From Lingula anatina (lineage: Eukaryota; Brachiopoda; Lingulata; Lingulida; Lingulidae): 64,000 nucleotides of DNA. A program made the translations under genes and the position numbers. Numbering within the stretch: the stretch's first letter is position 1; each line of letters opens with the position of its first letter. This document shows, piece after piece, positions 13,677-26,000 of this stretch. The stretch is from the NCBI RefSeq assembly GCF_001039355.2, contig NW_019774703.1, forward strand, positions 84,088-148,087. The letters are read 5' to 3'. The notes under the pieces were generated by a model. That model worked only from the letters and a program-made list of their open reading frames with translations, made no database searches and had not been told where the DNA came from.

Positions 13677-14421
13677 TAACTTTTTTGCCACAGCCAAAAA
13701 GATTACTTGGCTGAAAAAACTAAAGAGTCTATTTCTTAAATACTCGAGGAAAATATTGACAGTAACATAATGAAAATCACTGCTCTAATGTGGTTAGCAA
13801 AGCTTTGTATTGTAAGGTGGGTCTCGCTCGTTTATAGGCGTGTATTCAACACTGCTATAAATCTTCTCTTCTAGAAATACACTAAATACTGCAGTGGTTT
13901 TTATGAAAGTCATTACTTGACGATAATAGACGCGTGGGTAAAATGGTTGACGACAAGGTTTATACCCTAGCAGTTGGAATATAAAGGAAAGCCTAGTAAT
14001 GATAATCGTCGTACATCTTACGCAATAAAAAGTTCTGCGTAGTGCATTCAGTTATCCACGTTAGGTCAATAAGCGACAGTTTATATGATTTTTTTTTCAT
14101 TATACTTCATATATCGAGAGTAATAGTTTGACGCTGTAGAGGGACTGATTTAATAAAAGGAATATTGCAAATGTAATGCTCAACCAAGGCCTGCTAAACC
14201 CTCTGAAATTGTTGGTCGACGTCTGTATTTTCCCTGATAAAATGAACTTATTTAATAATGTTTGGTTAAATAACAACTAGACTAACCAAATTGCATCAGC
14301 AGTTTGCAGAGACCAAACACGTAGTACATTTTATTTGACCATGCAAAAACACGATGTATGTCATGTTAAATGTAAACCTAAGGTCCATTTTCTTATTATA
14401 CATACATACATACATACATAC

Positions 14422-14453
<32 letters not shown>

Positions 14454-15041
14454 GAGAAACGATAATGAGCGCTGATTGGTCTCATTCTCATTTTCATTTC
14501 GAGTTGTGTTGGCAAAGTACAGAGAACATTTTACAGCTTGCGTAGTCGAGACCAAAGTTTCTAAGTTGATAAAAATAACATCTTTTCTGCCCAATATATA
14601 AAATAGTCTACCCTAACAAGCAAGTGAAGGGTAAAGGTATTGTTTATTTTGAATAAAGGTGTAAGCATGATATAGACCTTCTAAGATGCCTAAACAGCTT
14701 CTACAAGAGGCAACAGCAAAACCTTATTATCTTCTGTTTATAATAAAAAAACAGCTGGAAGAGTGTAAATCAATCTCTAAAAAAAAAGAAAGAAAGAAAG
14801 AACGGAAACGGCGCATTTCACAAATACTCGGCCAGTGTAAATAAACCTAGTTTAACGCATATTACAAAACCTCACTGCATTGAAAATAATGTCCTGATAT
14901 TCAACTTGTAGCTTAGCATCCTTTCCAAATGTGTTTCCAAATTCCACAACCAATATATATATATATTCCGAACTCAACCCATAAATTGCATGCCATGCGT
15001 ATACCGCCCCTTTCTCATTAGCGTAGAATTGATCTCGCAAG
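13677..15041. other. Spacer between AChBP-like genes 1 and 2
   Basis: It holds the 3' untranslated region of gene 1 (polyadenylation signal at 14024-14029), the CATA/GA microsatellite at 14400-14454 and a short AAAG run near 14779-14801. I looked for a hydrophobic tail exon like those of genes 2 and 3 and did not find one. Confidence 0.6.
14400..14454. repeat. Compound CATA/GA microsatellite
   Basis: A run of CATA units passes directly into a GA run, in the spacer downstream of AChBP-like gene 1. Confidence 0.95.
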
Positions 15042-18000
15042 ATGGCGACCTGGGGAACCACTATGCTGCTAAATCTGCTCTTTATCCATTGCATGACAGT
15101 ATGGGCGCTCGTCCTTGCTCAAGGAGCAGAGTGAGTATTTATTCTTTCACAGAGGAGCTGCATCACTTTTTGAACATTCTTAAACAGCAAGGTTTTGATG
15201 AAACAAGAGCATATTTTGTCCAGAAAGTAGACGATACCGTACGCCTTAATCTAATCGATCTCGGGAGATCATGTGCAATAACCTTTTCGAGCTAGTGTGC
15301 TATCATTGGGTAATATCAGTCAGTAATCAGTTATATACACACACAAGTAGTATCAGATATATTGCTTTCTCGCAATGTTTTTAGATCTACTAAATATATA
15401 TGTATCGTAATGCACGGCTTAAGAAAAAATTCCAAGGCTGGTCACCACCTATAAATCAACGTATTGTTGTTTTGCTCTTTCTGTTGGCATTTAATGCTGA
15501 GAAGTCGATGGAAAAACCACACGAACCGTTGACCACCATGGGGAATAAAGTATAGGACCTACTATATTTCATAGCTCCATTGTTCTATGTTTCAGTGAGG
15601 CAAGACTCAAAGTCTCGCTGTTCCTGTCCCGAGGTTATTCTAAGGGTGTCATCCCATCGGAAAACCCGGAGGCTCCACTTCAAGTTACACTGAGTTTAAA
15701 ACTGATAAAGATCCTGGATTTCGACGTGAAAAGACAGTACATTTCCTTTGTAGCATGGCAAACAATGGTAGTTGATTTTTTCCCTTTTTTTGTATAAATT
15801 GATGTGTTCATAATATATTGGAGAACTCTATAAACTGCAAACACTAATTGCATGTACATAAAGAGAATTTCTCCACTTCTCACCATGCGAAAAATGAAAA
15901 TATGGTACAATTTGGGTCATTTTCAGCTATCGCAGGCCTCATTTCAGGTGTGGTTTATAAAATCCGCCATTTTACTAATTGACAGAAAAAAAAACTAGTT
16001 ATGTCAAGGCTTTGTATCAACTGCTTGGTTATATCAAGAATTGAACAGTGCAATTTTAGCATCAACACAATTCATTATGTCATCTCAGTCAGGATACTCA
16101 CATACCTCTAGCTAAAATCTAATTTATCAAATTGCTAATTGAGCCGAAGTATCTTTTTTCATTTCAGATGTGGAAAGCTGACAATCTTCAATGGACTCCA
16201 GCCTCTTTCAATGACGTGAGCAGGATTGCCGTGGCGGCCTCTCAAATATGGGTGCCGGATATTCAGCTGATGAACGCGTGAGTGATACTTAACTTGGCAC
16301 CGTTTCTCCATAAGCAAGACGTATGTTAGCTTTTCGCCATTTAATCAAGAGAACATTCCGTTGCTGTAGATGTTTCCTAGTGTTTGCCGCTGATGAGTAT
16401 ACTCCGTAACAGCATGGCGGCGTTGTTTGATGTCTTTTCCCCACCTGTCAAGATTATCGTGATGTAATGATACACATATTTCATCTTTATACTTAAAATG
16501 ACCTTCCAAATTTGTTTTTTTTTTATTTCTTTTAAACCTCAGAGCTGCACCTACGGAAGATATCACGACCAATGCAAATGTTCGACTGGCCAACAATGGC
16601 GAGGTTATATATGTTCCGTCTAAGAAATACACGTAAGTGATTTTTTTCTTTCGGTATCAGTACACTTTAACAGAGGCCCCTCCAGCTGTTAGAAAACAGG
16701 TTTTGTAACTGTTAGAACAGCTAGAAGGTCGTCCGGTAAAGAGTACCATATCAGTGCTTACTACCCTACTGCTGGGACGATCGATAATTTAATTACTGAT
16801 CCAAGTGACCACTGTTGCAAGCCAGTGTCAGAAGAGTATGCAGGATTTTTATACAGATCTTATAAACGGATTTGGCGTTTCCAAACTCGAGTCTCAGGGA
16901 CCATTCCCACAGATATTTGTATCGATCTATCTCCCTGGGGAGTCTTACTAAAATTTCTGTCAAGCTTAGTAAAGCTGTTAAGGGTGGTAATTATCTTTAC
17001 CCTAGCAGATTCGGTAGGCGTGACAGACAATTAAGCCGGCTAAGACCGATCCAGATAGATTATCGTTTATTACTATATTGTCTCGTCTAACTGCAGTTTA
17101 TCACTGCATATCGTGGCACCTTTTCTCTTATTTATTTATTTATTTATTTATTTTAATTAAAATCATTATTTCTTTCGATTTTTTGTTTATTCTTTATCTG
17201 TTTTTATATCTATTTATCTATTATAATGATGATGATGATGATGATGATGACGATGCAAATTTCAGAGCTAGCTGCGCCACAGATCTTAATGACGAGGTTC
17301 ACGAGTGTAAGCTGAAGTTCGCGTCCTGGGTTTATCCCGGCGACCAGCTGGACTTGGTAGGGGACGACCTCGACCTGACCGAATATAGCGCTGATATGGA
17401 GTGGAAATTGCTGAACGCCACGACGGTGCGTAACGCTAATAAAACTATCCCTGACATAACCTACACACTCAAGCTAAGCAGGGATCGTTCAGCAGGTAAG
17501 GCGAGATACGAATTAAAGACATTTGTTAAGATAGGCTTTTCTCTGAACACCCAAACCCAATATAGAAGTGCAAATGAGGTCATAGGCATGCTCTTTAAAA
17601 TATTTAGTGCATAGATTCCAAACTATGCTTGATTATTTAAGGTCCCACAACTTGTATCAGAGTTTCACTCTCCTGGTACCATGAATAATAAAAAACAATT
17701 CATCGTCTAGCCCCACAAAAGGAACGTACGTTACTGTCTCAAACGCAGCTGTGAACGGTTTACTCACTTTGAAAATTCATTCATCACTGGTTTTGTTCTC
17801 CTACAAGTATAACATTGTAAAAATTATGATAATCTTCTGTATAGAGCAGTTGTTTTTGTTAATTGTTTTTGAGCGACTTGAGTTTGCTTGTCACTGAATG
17901 TTTAAAAAAACGATGAAAATACACCCTACCGACAGTAAAATAAGCATTAAATAAACTAATTTCCATTCGTGGTCCAAATATTGTGTCAGAAATACCAAAC

Positions 18001-18918
18001 TATCATGGAATCAATATAAATTTTCAGTCAGCAACAAAAATCCCCGTTTCCTATTGCACCAAGTACTTGGGTAAGATGAAACTTTCTGACAATTTTTCTG
18101 GGGAACATACGTTACATAGTATTAAACATGACGCAAAGCACCTCGAGTTACAGTTTAAATATTTATAAAACTTCCTTACGTTATGTATAACTATAACTTA
18201 CCTTAACTGAATGACTATACAACATATATCGGAACGCGATATAAAATTTTTAATCAAATGACCCGGAATAAAGACAATTATCAGTCGTGGATTTTTATTC
18301 TATACACATATATGCTTTAAAATTGAATACAACTGTATTCATTCAATTTTACTTTTTGGATTTTTCAGCATGTGAAATGCACCTGTGTATTAGGTTTGGG
18401 TGTGAAATGAAATATTTTATAATAGAAAAATTATTTTAAAAGGATACATTACCGTGTTTATTACTGATATGTTACAACAAAACATTGTCTTCTTTACTTT
18501 GTGCAGATACAAAAGGCAATTTACGAAATATATTGTTTGCAATACAAGACAAAAACACGAGAAAGTTTTTGATTAATTATAAATTCTGAACATAAACATT
18601 TGCATGAGATACGAAAAATTGGTTTTTGGGTGTCATGCTTATTTTAAAAGCGTTATTTAGTGGGCTGCGAGTTGGACCTATTACAAAATACATTGTGACC
18701 TTTCTCTCTGTATATTTTTCTTCCTAAGTATACCGACCGCTTGCTATTTCAAGAACTTGATATCGATAGCTTTAGGACATATACACAACATTGGCAGTCA
18801 TAATGCATAATATTTTCTCTCAATTTCAGACGCTGGACCCGTAAGCTTAGGAGCGTCTCACATCATCACGTGGCAGCTATGGATTCTAGTAGCACTAGCT
18901 CTAGCTTGGCAGCAATAG
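15042..18918 (+). CDS. AChBP-like protein with predicted GPI anchor and altered pocket (cluster gene 2)
   Basis: Six exons: 15042-15130, 15596-15767, 16168-16277, 16543-16632, 17266-17495, 18830-18918; intron phases 2,0,2,2,1. Predicted length 259 residues with an N-terminal signal peptide (MLLNLLFIHCMTVWALVLA). Exon 3 is 110 nt, as in both neighbours. Loop D Trp89 and loop B Trp175 are kept. Loop A Tyr is Met122 (WVPDIQLMN), and the loop C region has no vicinal cysteines, so classic acetylcholine binding is doubtful. The Cys-loop C157-C168 again has 10 intervening residues. Sequons NAT and NKT occur in loop C. The last exon encodes a small-residue stretch (ADAGPVSLGAS) followed by a hydrophobic end (WQLWILVALALAW-QQ), the layout of a GPI-attachment signal. 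There is no channel domain. If intron 5 is kept, the frame runs into a soluble 38-residue extension. AATAAA lies at 19377-19382. Confidence 0.85.
16901..17065. mobile_element. Diverged relative of the MITE family, in intron 4 of AChBP-like gene 2
   Basis: It shares the blocks ATCGATCTATC, GAGTCTTACTAAA, CTGTCAA and GGTAATTA, in the same order, with the elements at about 2513-2723 and 30861-31083, but the ends are poorly kept. The boundaries are approximate. Confidence 0.5.
17228..17254. repeat. GAT microsatellite next to the exon 5 acceptor of AChBP-like gene 2
   Basis: A run of GAT units separates the T-rich tract (17118-17225) from the acceptor AG at 17264-17265. It lies in the intron; the Asp run it would encode is not part of the protein. 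Confidence 0.9.
18830..18918 (+). other. Tail exon of AChBP-like gene 2 (predicted GPI signal)
   Basis: The acceptor TTTCTCTCAATTTCAG precedes an exon that joins in phase 1 to 17495. It adds 29 residues: small residues suitable as an attachment site (S/D/A/G), a short spacer, and a final hydrophobic stretch with no charged residue, ending QQ. Tail-anchoring as a transmembrane helix is the alternative reading. Confidence 0.75.
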
Positions 18919-21900
18919 CAACCATTATATTAAGGAATTCATTCGAAGTGCCTGTTTCTTATATGTAAACCGATCTCAAGTGGTGCCAAAATGGAGATGC
19001 GTCAATAACTTGCATCGCCGCCATGCAAGGGCAGTTGAGATAGCATTAATTTTTTAATATGATATTAATATTAGACAAGAGAAATATGTTAGATCTGTAT
19101 TTTATGCTGAAGTCCGATCTCTCATTGGCTTCATTTTGTTACCCCCTAAACAGTCATACTAACCCTTCACGTTTTTCTTTATGTTGTAAGTTGATGCTAC
19201 TAGCCATCTGTTCAGCTATGATTCATCTCTTCCAAAACCAATCAATTTTCCATTCACGTGCCCTACATATTATGGTATATTTGCTTTGTGACCCCCTACC
19301 CCCTATCAGAATCCTGGATCCGCAAACGATTACTAGTAGGAGATGAGTTTTCAAATTTTGAGTATATATATGGTGGAATAAAAAATGTCATATTTTGGAG
19401 AAATGTGTTATTGATTGGTGGAACAGCATTATTGTAATGTGGTGTATTAAACTGGCGCTTTTCCATTATCTTAGGGTTCAAGAGGTCGACGGGTTACCAT
19501 GTTTTTTTTTTCTTTTTTTTGAGTTGCAACTGCGTTTTTAATAAGATGTCCAGAACAAAAAGACCTGATCAATTTTCCCAGAAACATGAGCAGATTTTAT
19601 CTATGATCGGTTGGTAATCAAAAGTTCAATTGGCCTCGGTTGTTGTCACACCAAGTGTTAAACGACCAAGTTTTCCAGATATGATACAAATGTTTGAGAA
19701 CGTTTGAAGAACGTCTGCCTTGCGTGATCTTTACATCAAGACGTGTTGAAAACGGTTTAAAAGGCTGATATTTTACTTAAGTTCCTTAGAGGTGTTATAC
19801 GCACGTTTTAAATACCAGAAGATGTCAAGGACGCCTCTGTTACAAGACCAGTGGTTTGCTGGGAAGATGCGGTGGCTGAGATGAAGCGATTGCGGCGGGA
19901 TGTTCACACAGCTGCAAATGGAACAGCAACAGCAATTGGGTTTTTCAGCAAAGGTCAGTTAATTAGTTTTTCATTAGTTGCATTGATTAATTAACATACC
20001 AGAAAGAGTTCAATGTCTCGATGTACAGAATTTGATTTTAGTTGGAGAGAAATTTATGCAAACAGATAAAGCACCCTGGTCCAAAGTAGTATCTATTTCA
20101 GGAGCACACAGTGGGCCTTCAGACTTCCCTGGGAAAATTGGCTTGTGGGGCTCGGGAAGACTCTCTCTGTCTCTCTCTCTCTCTCTCAAGATTAACAGAA
20201 GATCTTGTTTCACACATGTAGCAAAAATAGGGATTTCCCTGCCATCTAGTTTAAACTTAACCTACTCGGTGGGTGCACAGCTCTTGTTAACGTTGTGCCC
20301 AGGGGTACAAAAATAAACTCAATATGCAAATCAGAAACTTTCGATAACGCTTCCTCTTTAACTACGGAAATTAAGAAAATATTATGAAGATAACAGAATC
20401 GATTGTGCATTCTAATACCCTTTATTAGAACAATCCCCTCCGGGGTCAGGTAACTTCCATCACATTCAAATAAAGAAGTTGGATTTATTATCCTATCAAA
20501 AAACAAAATGTAGCTTTTACAATTTAAGCCGTGCCCAAGTGGTCATATTTTGCTCCCTTCAATACTGTGTCCAGACACGAAGAGTGAATTTGATGCTGAC
20601 CTCTACCGAGATGTCCAGACACGAAGAGTGAATTTGATGCTGACCTCTACCGAGATCAGTTTTGCTTCAAATCCTTACGGTGTAATTACAACATGTAGAG
20701 ACCATCAAAATCTACTTGTTTATCTTCGTTTCTAGAAGGTGCTATAACCTACCGAAAGTTATTTATAGAGATTTGGCATCTAGGTAAAGGCAAAAAGGCC
20801 ACAAAAAAGTCATAATGCCGGAAAAAATTCGCTGAAATGTCTGTTGGCCCGTGAGACCTTTCTTTCCGTTGCCAAACAAGAGAAACTTTTTTCCTAGGGC
20901 TGCTCTGATTGTGGTCTTTTTAGTGCAACCGACTTTGCTGTTACATCTGTCTTGCTTCTTGTATGATATACTTTATTTAAAATCAATGAATCTGGGGGAA
21001 AGGAACTCGATATGTTTTGCTCACAGTTGTGAACTAAACCTAATACCAAATATTTAGCTTATTTCCGGGCTAGAATGAAACTCCCAGGCAAAAATCTATG
21101 TTATCGTTTTTTAGCAGATGTCGAGGTAGTCAATTCCGTGGTTAATGAAGATTTGTCTGCCAGGCGAGACTCAGAAATACTGTTCTCAATTCTCAAAAGT
21201 TGAATGTTCGGTTCAAGATTCGACTCGTTTTTGGAAGGGCAATTCCAGCAATTTATTCAGTTTCTCATTTTCCCTAATTCTGCAGACACGAAATAAATGT
21301 AATCTGACCTGACAAGTTGACAAGTTACCCACTGGCAGAAATTGTTGTTGTTGGTCTGAAGAGGTGTGCTGGGACAGCAGGTCGCTGGACCTTTTCTGAG
21401 CCTACATGTGATTCAGAAGTTTTGTTTTCATAGCTGTTCTATAGATGTTTTATTTGTGGACATTTTAATCCTTCCTCAAGTTATTACTTTTCTACATAAT
21501 TTTGTGATTGTTCTTGGACTATTATGGTCCACTGTAAATAATAACTGGATAGCAAGATTATTCGCAGAAGTCCTTTATATAAAGTAAAAATCTAAGATGA
21601 CAATGAAATGTTCAAACTACAACTCTGATTTATATGTGGATAGACTCATGGAAAAATTGACCTAAAGGACCAAACCGATTTTCGGTCTTGCCCTTGAACC
21701 GCGGGGTACCCCTGAAAACGCTGAAGAACAATATTATACTTCCCTAAGAATAAACATCGTTAGTCTAAGAAATTACACACCTGAAAGAAATCGCATAAAA
21801 CGTATTTACCTTTGCCATCTCATCTTTTGGAACGTGTAACTTACACGGAACAGAAAATGAACGGTATATATGTTGTTACACTTAGAGACTTTGTACATTT

Positions 21901-23059
21901 GATGAAAAAATAAAACTCTAATGAAAACTATGTTAGTTATAGAGTTTATTTCTGTAAGACAATTTTAATGTTGGTGATGTGAAAATCTTGAAATAACTCA
22001 AACCTAATTCAAAGTTGGAAATTCTGTTTCTGTGTATTATGTTTGGAATGGTAATGACTCACATATGTTAGCAACGGTTTTCATACACTGAAACGGCATT
22101 TACAGGTTTTAGAAATAGTTCAGCGGTCACTTTAGGGCAAAAGGTTCAAGTAGCCTCTCAATCATCTTGAAAAATTGCTACGTGGTCAAAATGACGGAGA
22201 AATTGCTGAAATACAATATTGTTTTAAAAGAAATTCTTTATTCGTGGTCTTTTGATTTTAAATCGATTTGGCCTACTAGTAATTTGCAATGCCTTATTAC
22301 AGTTGAGTTTCTTGTAAATATTTTTTTTGTAATTATCTTGGCAACTGCATTTTAAAATAGTTTTGCCACATTAGTTTTTAAAAACAGTCAGCCTATCTCA
22401 TGTGTTCTTAGCAATGCTTTGAGCCAGTTGAGCAGAATGCATTATCTGTAAATATAACTTAACTAAAAATGCTTTTTATCTGTTTATTCATTCATTTTGC
22501 ATGGCACTGTTTGTTGCATAACATATATTTTGTCTCTAACCTAACGTCACGCTAGCGCCCATCAAAGTAACAAGTGGAACCTAGTTGGAAGAAATTACCA
22601 TTCTAGAGATATAAGTATCCAATTTTATTCTTGATAAAATAATATTCGACAACTTCCTTCTTGCCTGTGGTGTTCAACTTTGGAAAGTTTTTTTACACAG
22701 GCTGTAGCGTGGGGAGCCGGACACGAGGCGGTTAGTGTTTCAGACCAGCCGAAATTATTGACTGCATATTAGCATATGTCAAGTTTTCGTTCATATGTGG
22801 TAGGATGGTGTCGGGGTCACAGGGCTTTTGAAAAAAAAAAAAAAAACGTTCGGTGATTCGTTCGTTAACAGTGACTATATGCCGTTACCTTTATTAAAAA
22901 AGTCTGCCACGGGAATCGTGTCAATATAGGGATCAAAGATAACTAACACATCTAAGTAAGTAATCACGATCTGCAGCTGAAACTTAATACGTCGCTACGT
23001 CACGCTGTGCGGAGCTTTTTGCCATGAACCTTGGTTCTTCTGCAGGAACACCGAGAGAG
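18919..23059. other. Spacer between AChBP-like genes 2 and 3
   Basis: No further AChBP-like exon was found. It holds the 3' untranslated region of gene 2, a CT run (20161-20187), a perfect 44-bp tandem duplication (20569-20656) and an A-run near 22832-22846. Open frames here have no splice or family support. Confidence 0.55.
20569..20656. repeat. Perfect 44-bp tandem duplication
   Basis: Two identical 44-bp units (20569-20612 and 20613-20656), each starting GTCCAGACACGAAGAG, lie side by side in the spacer between AChBP-like genes 2 and 3. No function is apparent. Confidence 0.95.
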
Positions 23060-26000
23060 ATGGGGCGTGCAGGCAACAACGCGCTGTGCAACACTTTGCT
23101 TTTCTGTAGCATACTTGCCTATCTTACCATTGGAGCCCAAGCCCAAGAGTAAGTTTTATTTGAATTAATGCACGACGGTTCTCATGCGATTTGGTAACAC
23201 ATTTTGCCATTCTTGTGTTATACCAATGTAACTAGAAACAGTGTCTGGGTTCATATTTTACATTCAATCGTGACTTCTTTGGTGTTTTCTGATTTAATGT
23301 GAACAAGTGAAAACAATTACATTGACTATTGAAAAATAAGCGTTTTTTAAAATAACAATAATAAACAGCTTTGAAGATCGAAAGGCGTAGGCCTACATTC
23401 TATGTTACGGAGAGTAACAAGCTTTAGAAGATATACAGTTTGCTTTAAATGCTTCCACGTGCACTCTAACAAACGTGTTGCTTTACATTATTTATTTAAA
23501 TTTGAAAAAAATTGAGGCAAATTTTAATAACACATTAATTGCCGTTTTGTGTCTGAAATTAATTTTTATATGTTCATTAATATACAATTAGCAAACCTTC
23601 ATGTACAGCACCCATACAAAATATGTACGCTTAATGTTCTGTTTTTCATCGGGTAACTTGATAGATGTCATCTTATCATGTTTTCGCCTTCTTGAACCAC
23701 TTAATTGTTTTTCTTATATCCTGATAAAACAGTTACCCGTTGGAAATCGGTATTTTTCTGAAATATGGTGTTTGCTCTTTTTCACAGTGAAAATACCATT
23801 TACGAGCGGTTGTTTAAAGACTATGACAAAAATGTTCGCCCTGCAGTGAATATATCGTCGCCAGTGCCAGTGACTTTCAATCTGATATTGAGGAAGATCC
23901 TAGAGTTCGATCCGGAAGATCAATCCATTTCCTTTGCTGCATGGCTGCAGATGGTAAGATTTAGTGTTGCATTTACACAAACCTTCATGGATCACCCTGA
24001 ATAAGAACCTATACGTATTGTGTGTATTGGCGTCAACATTGAATTGTTCTGTGCAAGTTAAATGATAAAACCGCCCAATAACCCAAATTGCCTTCTCACT
24101 GTCTCCTCCATAACGCTCACAATATGAGTTAGTTAGCTTGCACCCCCGGGAAATTTTTCTCATTGCCAACCTGCTAGAACCAGACGATTCACCTGTATGT
24201 ATTACCTTTACCTTGGAGGTAAGCATTAGACACGCAACAGCTGGAACGGGCTTAATGTTCCATGACATATCAGAGGTATTGGACGTGGGGATAGGGTGTA
24301 TTCAATGTCATATATTTGGTTTAATCGGAGAGGTGAATTGATGGTTTTCTGAAGCAATGGGCAAAACGATGAAAACTTACCTGATTCGGATTCCATCTTA
24401 TTATTAGGCAAAAGTGCGATATTTCACAGAGAGTAAAATGTCTAAACATATTCATGATTTTGTCCCCCCTCTTGTGAACGTAGGCCTACCACTTATTTGG
24501 CAACTAGAAAAAGCCCAGTTAAAAATAAGCTAAGGGTCTGCATTCTTGAATATTTCCCCCTGACCCTAAGCACCCAGTTCAAGCAAAACACACCGAAATT
24601 GTATATTTTCGTCCCTTCCCACGGTTTAGCAGTAATTGCTTTTAAAATACATTTTTTGGCTCAGTTATATAGGTTTCAGAACTGCTTGTTTTCTTGTTTT
24701 CTGCGTGTATTCTTGACATCGATGAAGTGGCACCGTCAGGTTCATGATATCCAAGCTCAATATTGGATATAACGGTTAATCGTGTGAAGTTCAGAAGGAC
24801 CTCTTCACTGGCGGAACCAGGCTTTGGCGTTAGGGAAAGAGGGGGCGGTGACAAATATACAAAAGAGTCGACGAGGAATTTTAACGTAATACGTACGGGA
24901 CAGGATTGGATGAAATACTTGGTTTTGTGTCGTTCCAATTGTTGCATTGTGTTCTTGGTTAAACGAGGTACGTATTCCCCCTGTCTCTTCCCCTTGAATC
25001 CGCCACTGCTCCTGATGAGATCTTTGTGGGTTTTTCTGTTCGCTTTTAGTGCATTGATTAGTAAGATTAGTGAGAAAGCGTTTTCTCTTTTCCCTTGGTA
25101 ATACACTGGACTGTTGTTGAATTTAAACCAAGGAACTTTACCGAATTCACTGTGCAGAACTAGTTTTTCCTGAGTAAAGTTGTCAGGTGGCGTAGTGTGT
25201 GATTCGTGTCCGTGTGCTCGTATAGGCGCGCACTTGATGGGCGTTTTTGTTTGGGTTGACCATTTTTGTTTCAAAGTATCGTATGAACTTTAATCGACCC
25301 TTTTTACACGTTGGTGGGTCTGTTTTTATTATTTCAATCTGAATAAATATTAAAAGTTGAAACAAGTATTAAATGTTAATGTCCATGCACTGCTTTCCCT
25401 TTAGACCTGGGAAGATAAGAGGTTAGTGTGGTTTCCAAGAAACTTTGGCGGACTAAGTGAACTAGAAGTTCGTGGTGAAGATGTGTGGATACCTGATGTA
25501 GAGCTCTATAACACGTGAGTTGATATGGCAAATAAAATATGTCATCATTCAGTGTGATCCTAAGTAAATGTTTTTAGTTTAAACCCGTTTATTTTACCAC
25601 TGAAACTATTTCCGTATTTGTTACTTAACTATCATAAAAAAATAATCTGGCCCTGCCCCCCCCCCCAATAGTTTGCACGTATGCCCTCCTTGAATAAGAA
25701 TTTTTAAATTGCCATTTTAAACCCTTTTACTTCCACCACTTATTAATCAACAGAAGACTGTGGCATTTAGTGTTGTTCTTCGTTATCTTTATAAACTGAT
25801 AGTTTTCTAAGTAGTTATTAAGCGTAGAAAATTAGCCTTCTTCATGTCATTAAATTATTTGTTTTTAATAGAATTGGACCAACAGAGGCCCTCACGGATT
25901 TTAGGGTTTTGCTTCAGAGTAATGGGACCGTAATATATGTACCAGCCAGTACATTCGTGTAAGTTAGCCAAGGAAATATCTTTTAGTTCATAAATGAAAG

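Noticed and set aside
17078-17265. Open frame extension with nine Asp before AChBP-like exon 5
   Set aside because: It is translated intron: the GAT microsatellite. The acceptor at 17264-17265 and comparison with genes 1 and 3 place the exon start at 17266.
24642-25274. 210-codon minus-strand open frame inside AChBP-like gene 3
   Set aside because: It lies in an intron, overlaps the hAT-like MITE, has low-complexity stretches and overlaps a plus-strand open frame in the same DNA; probably chance.
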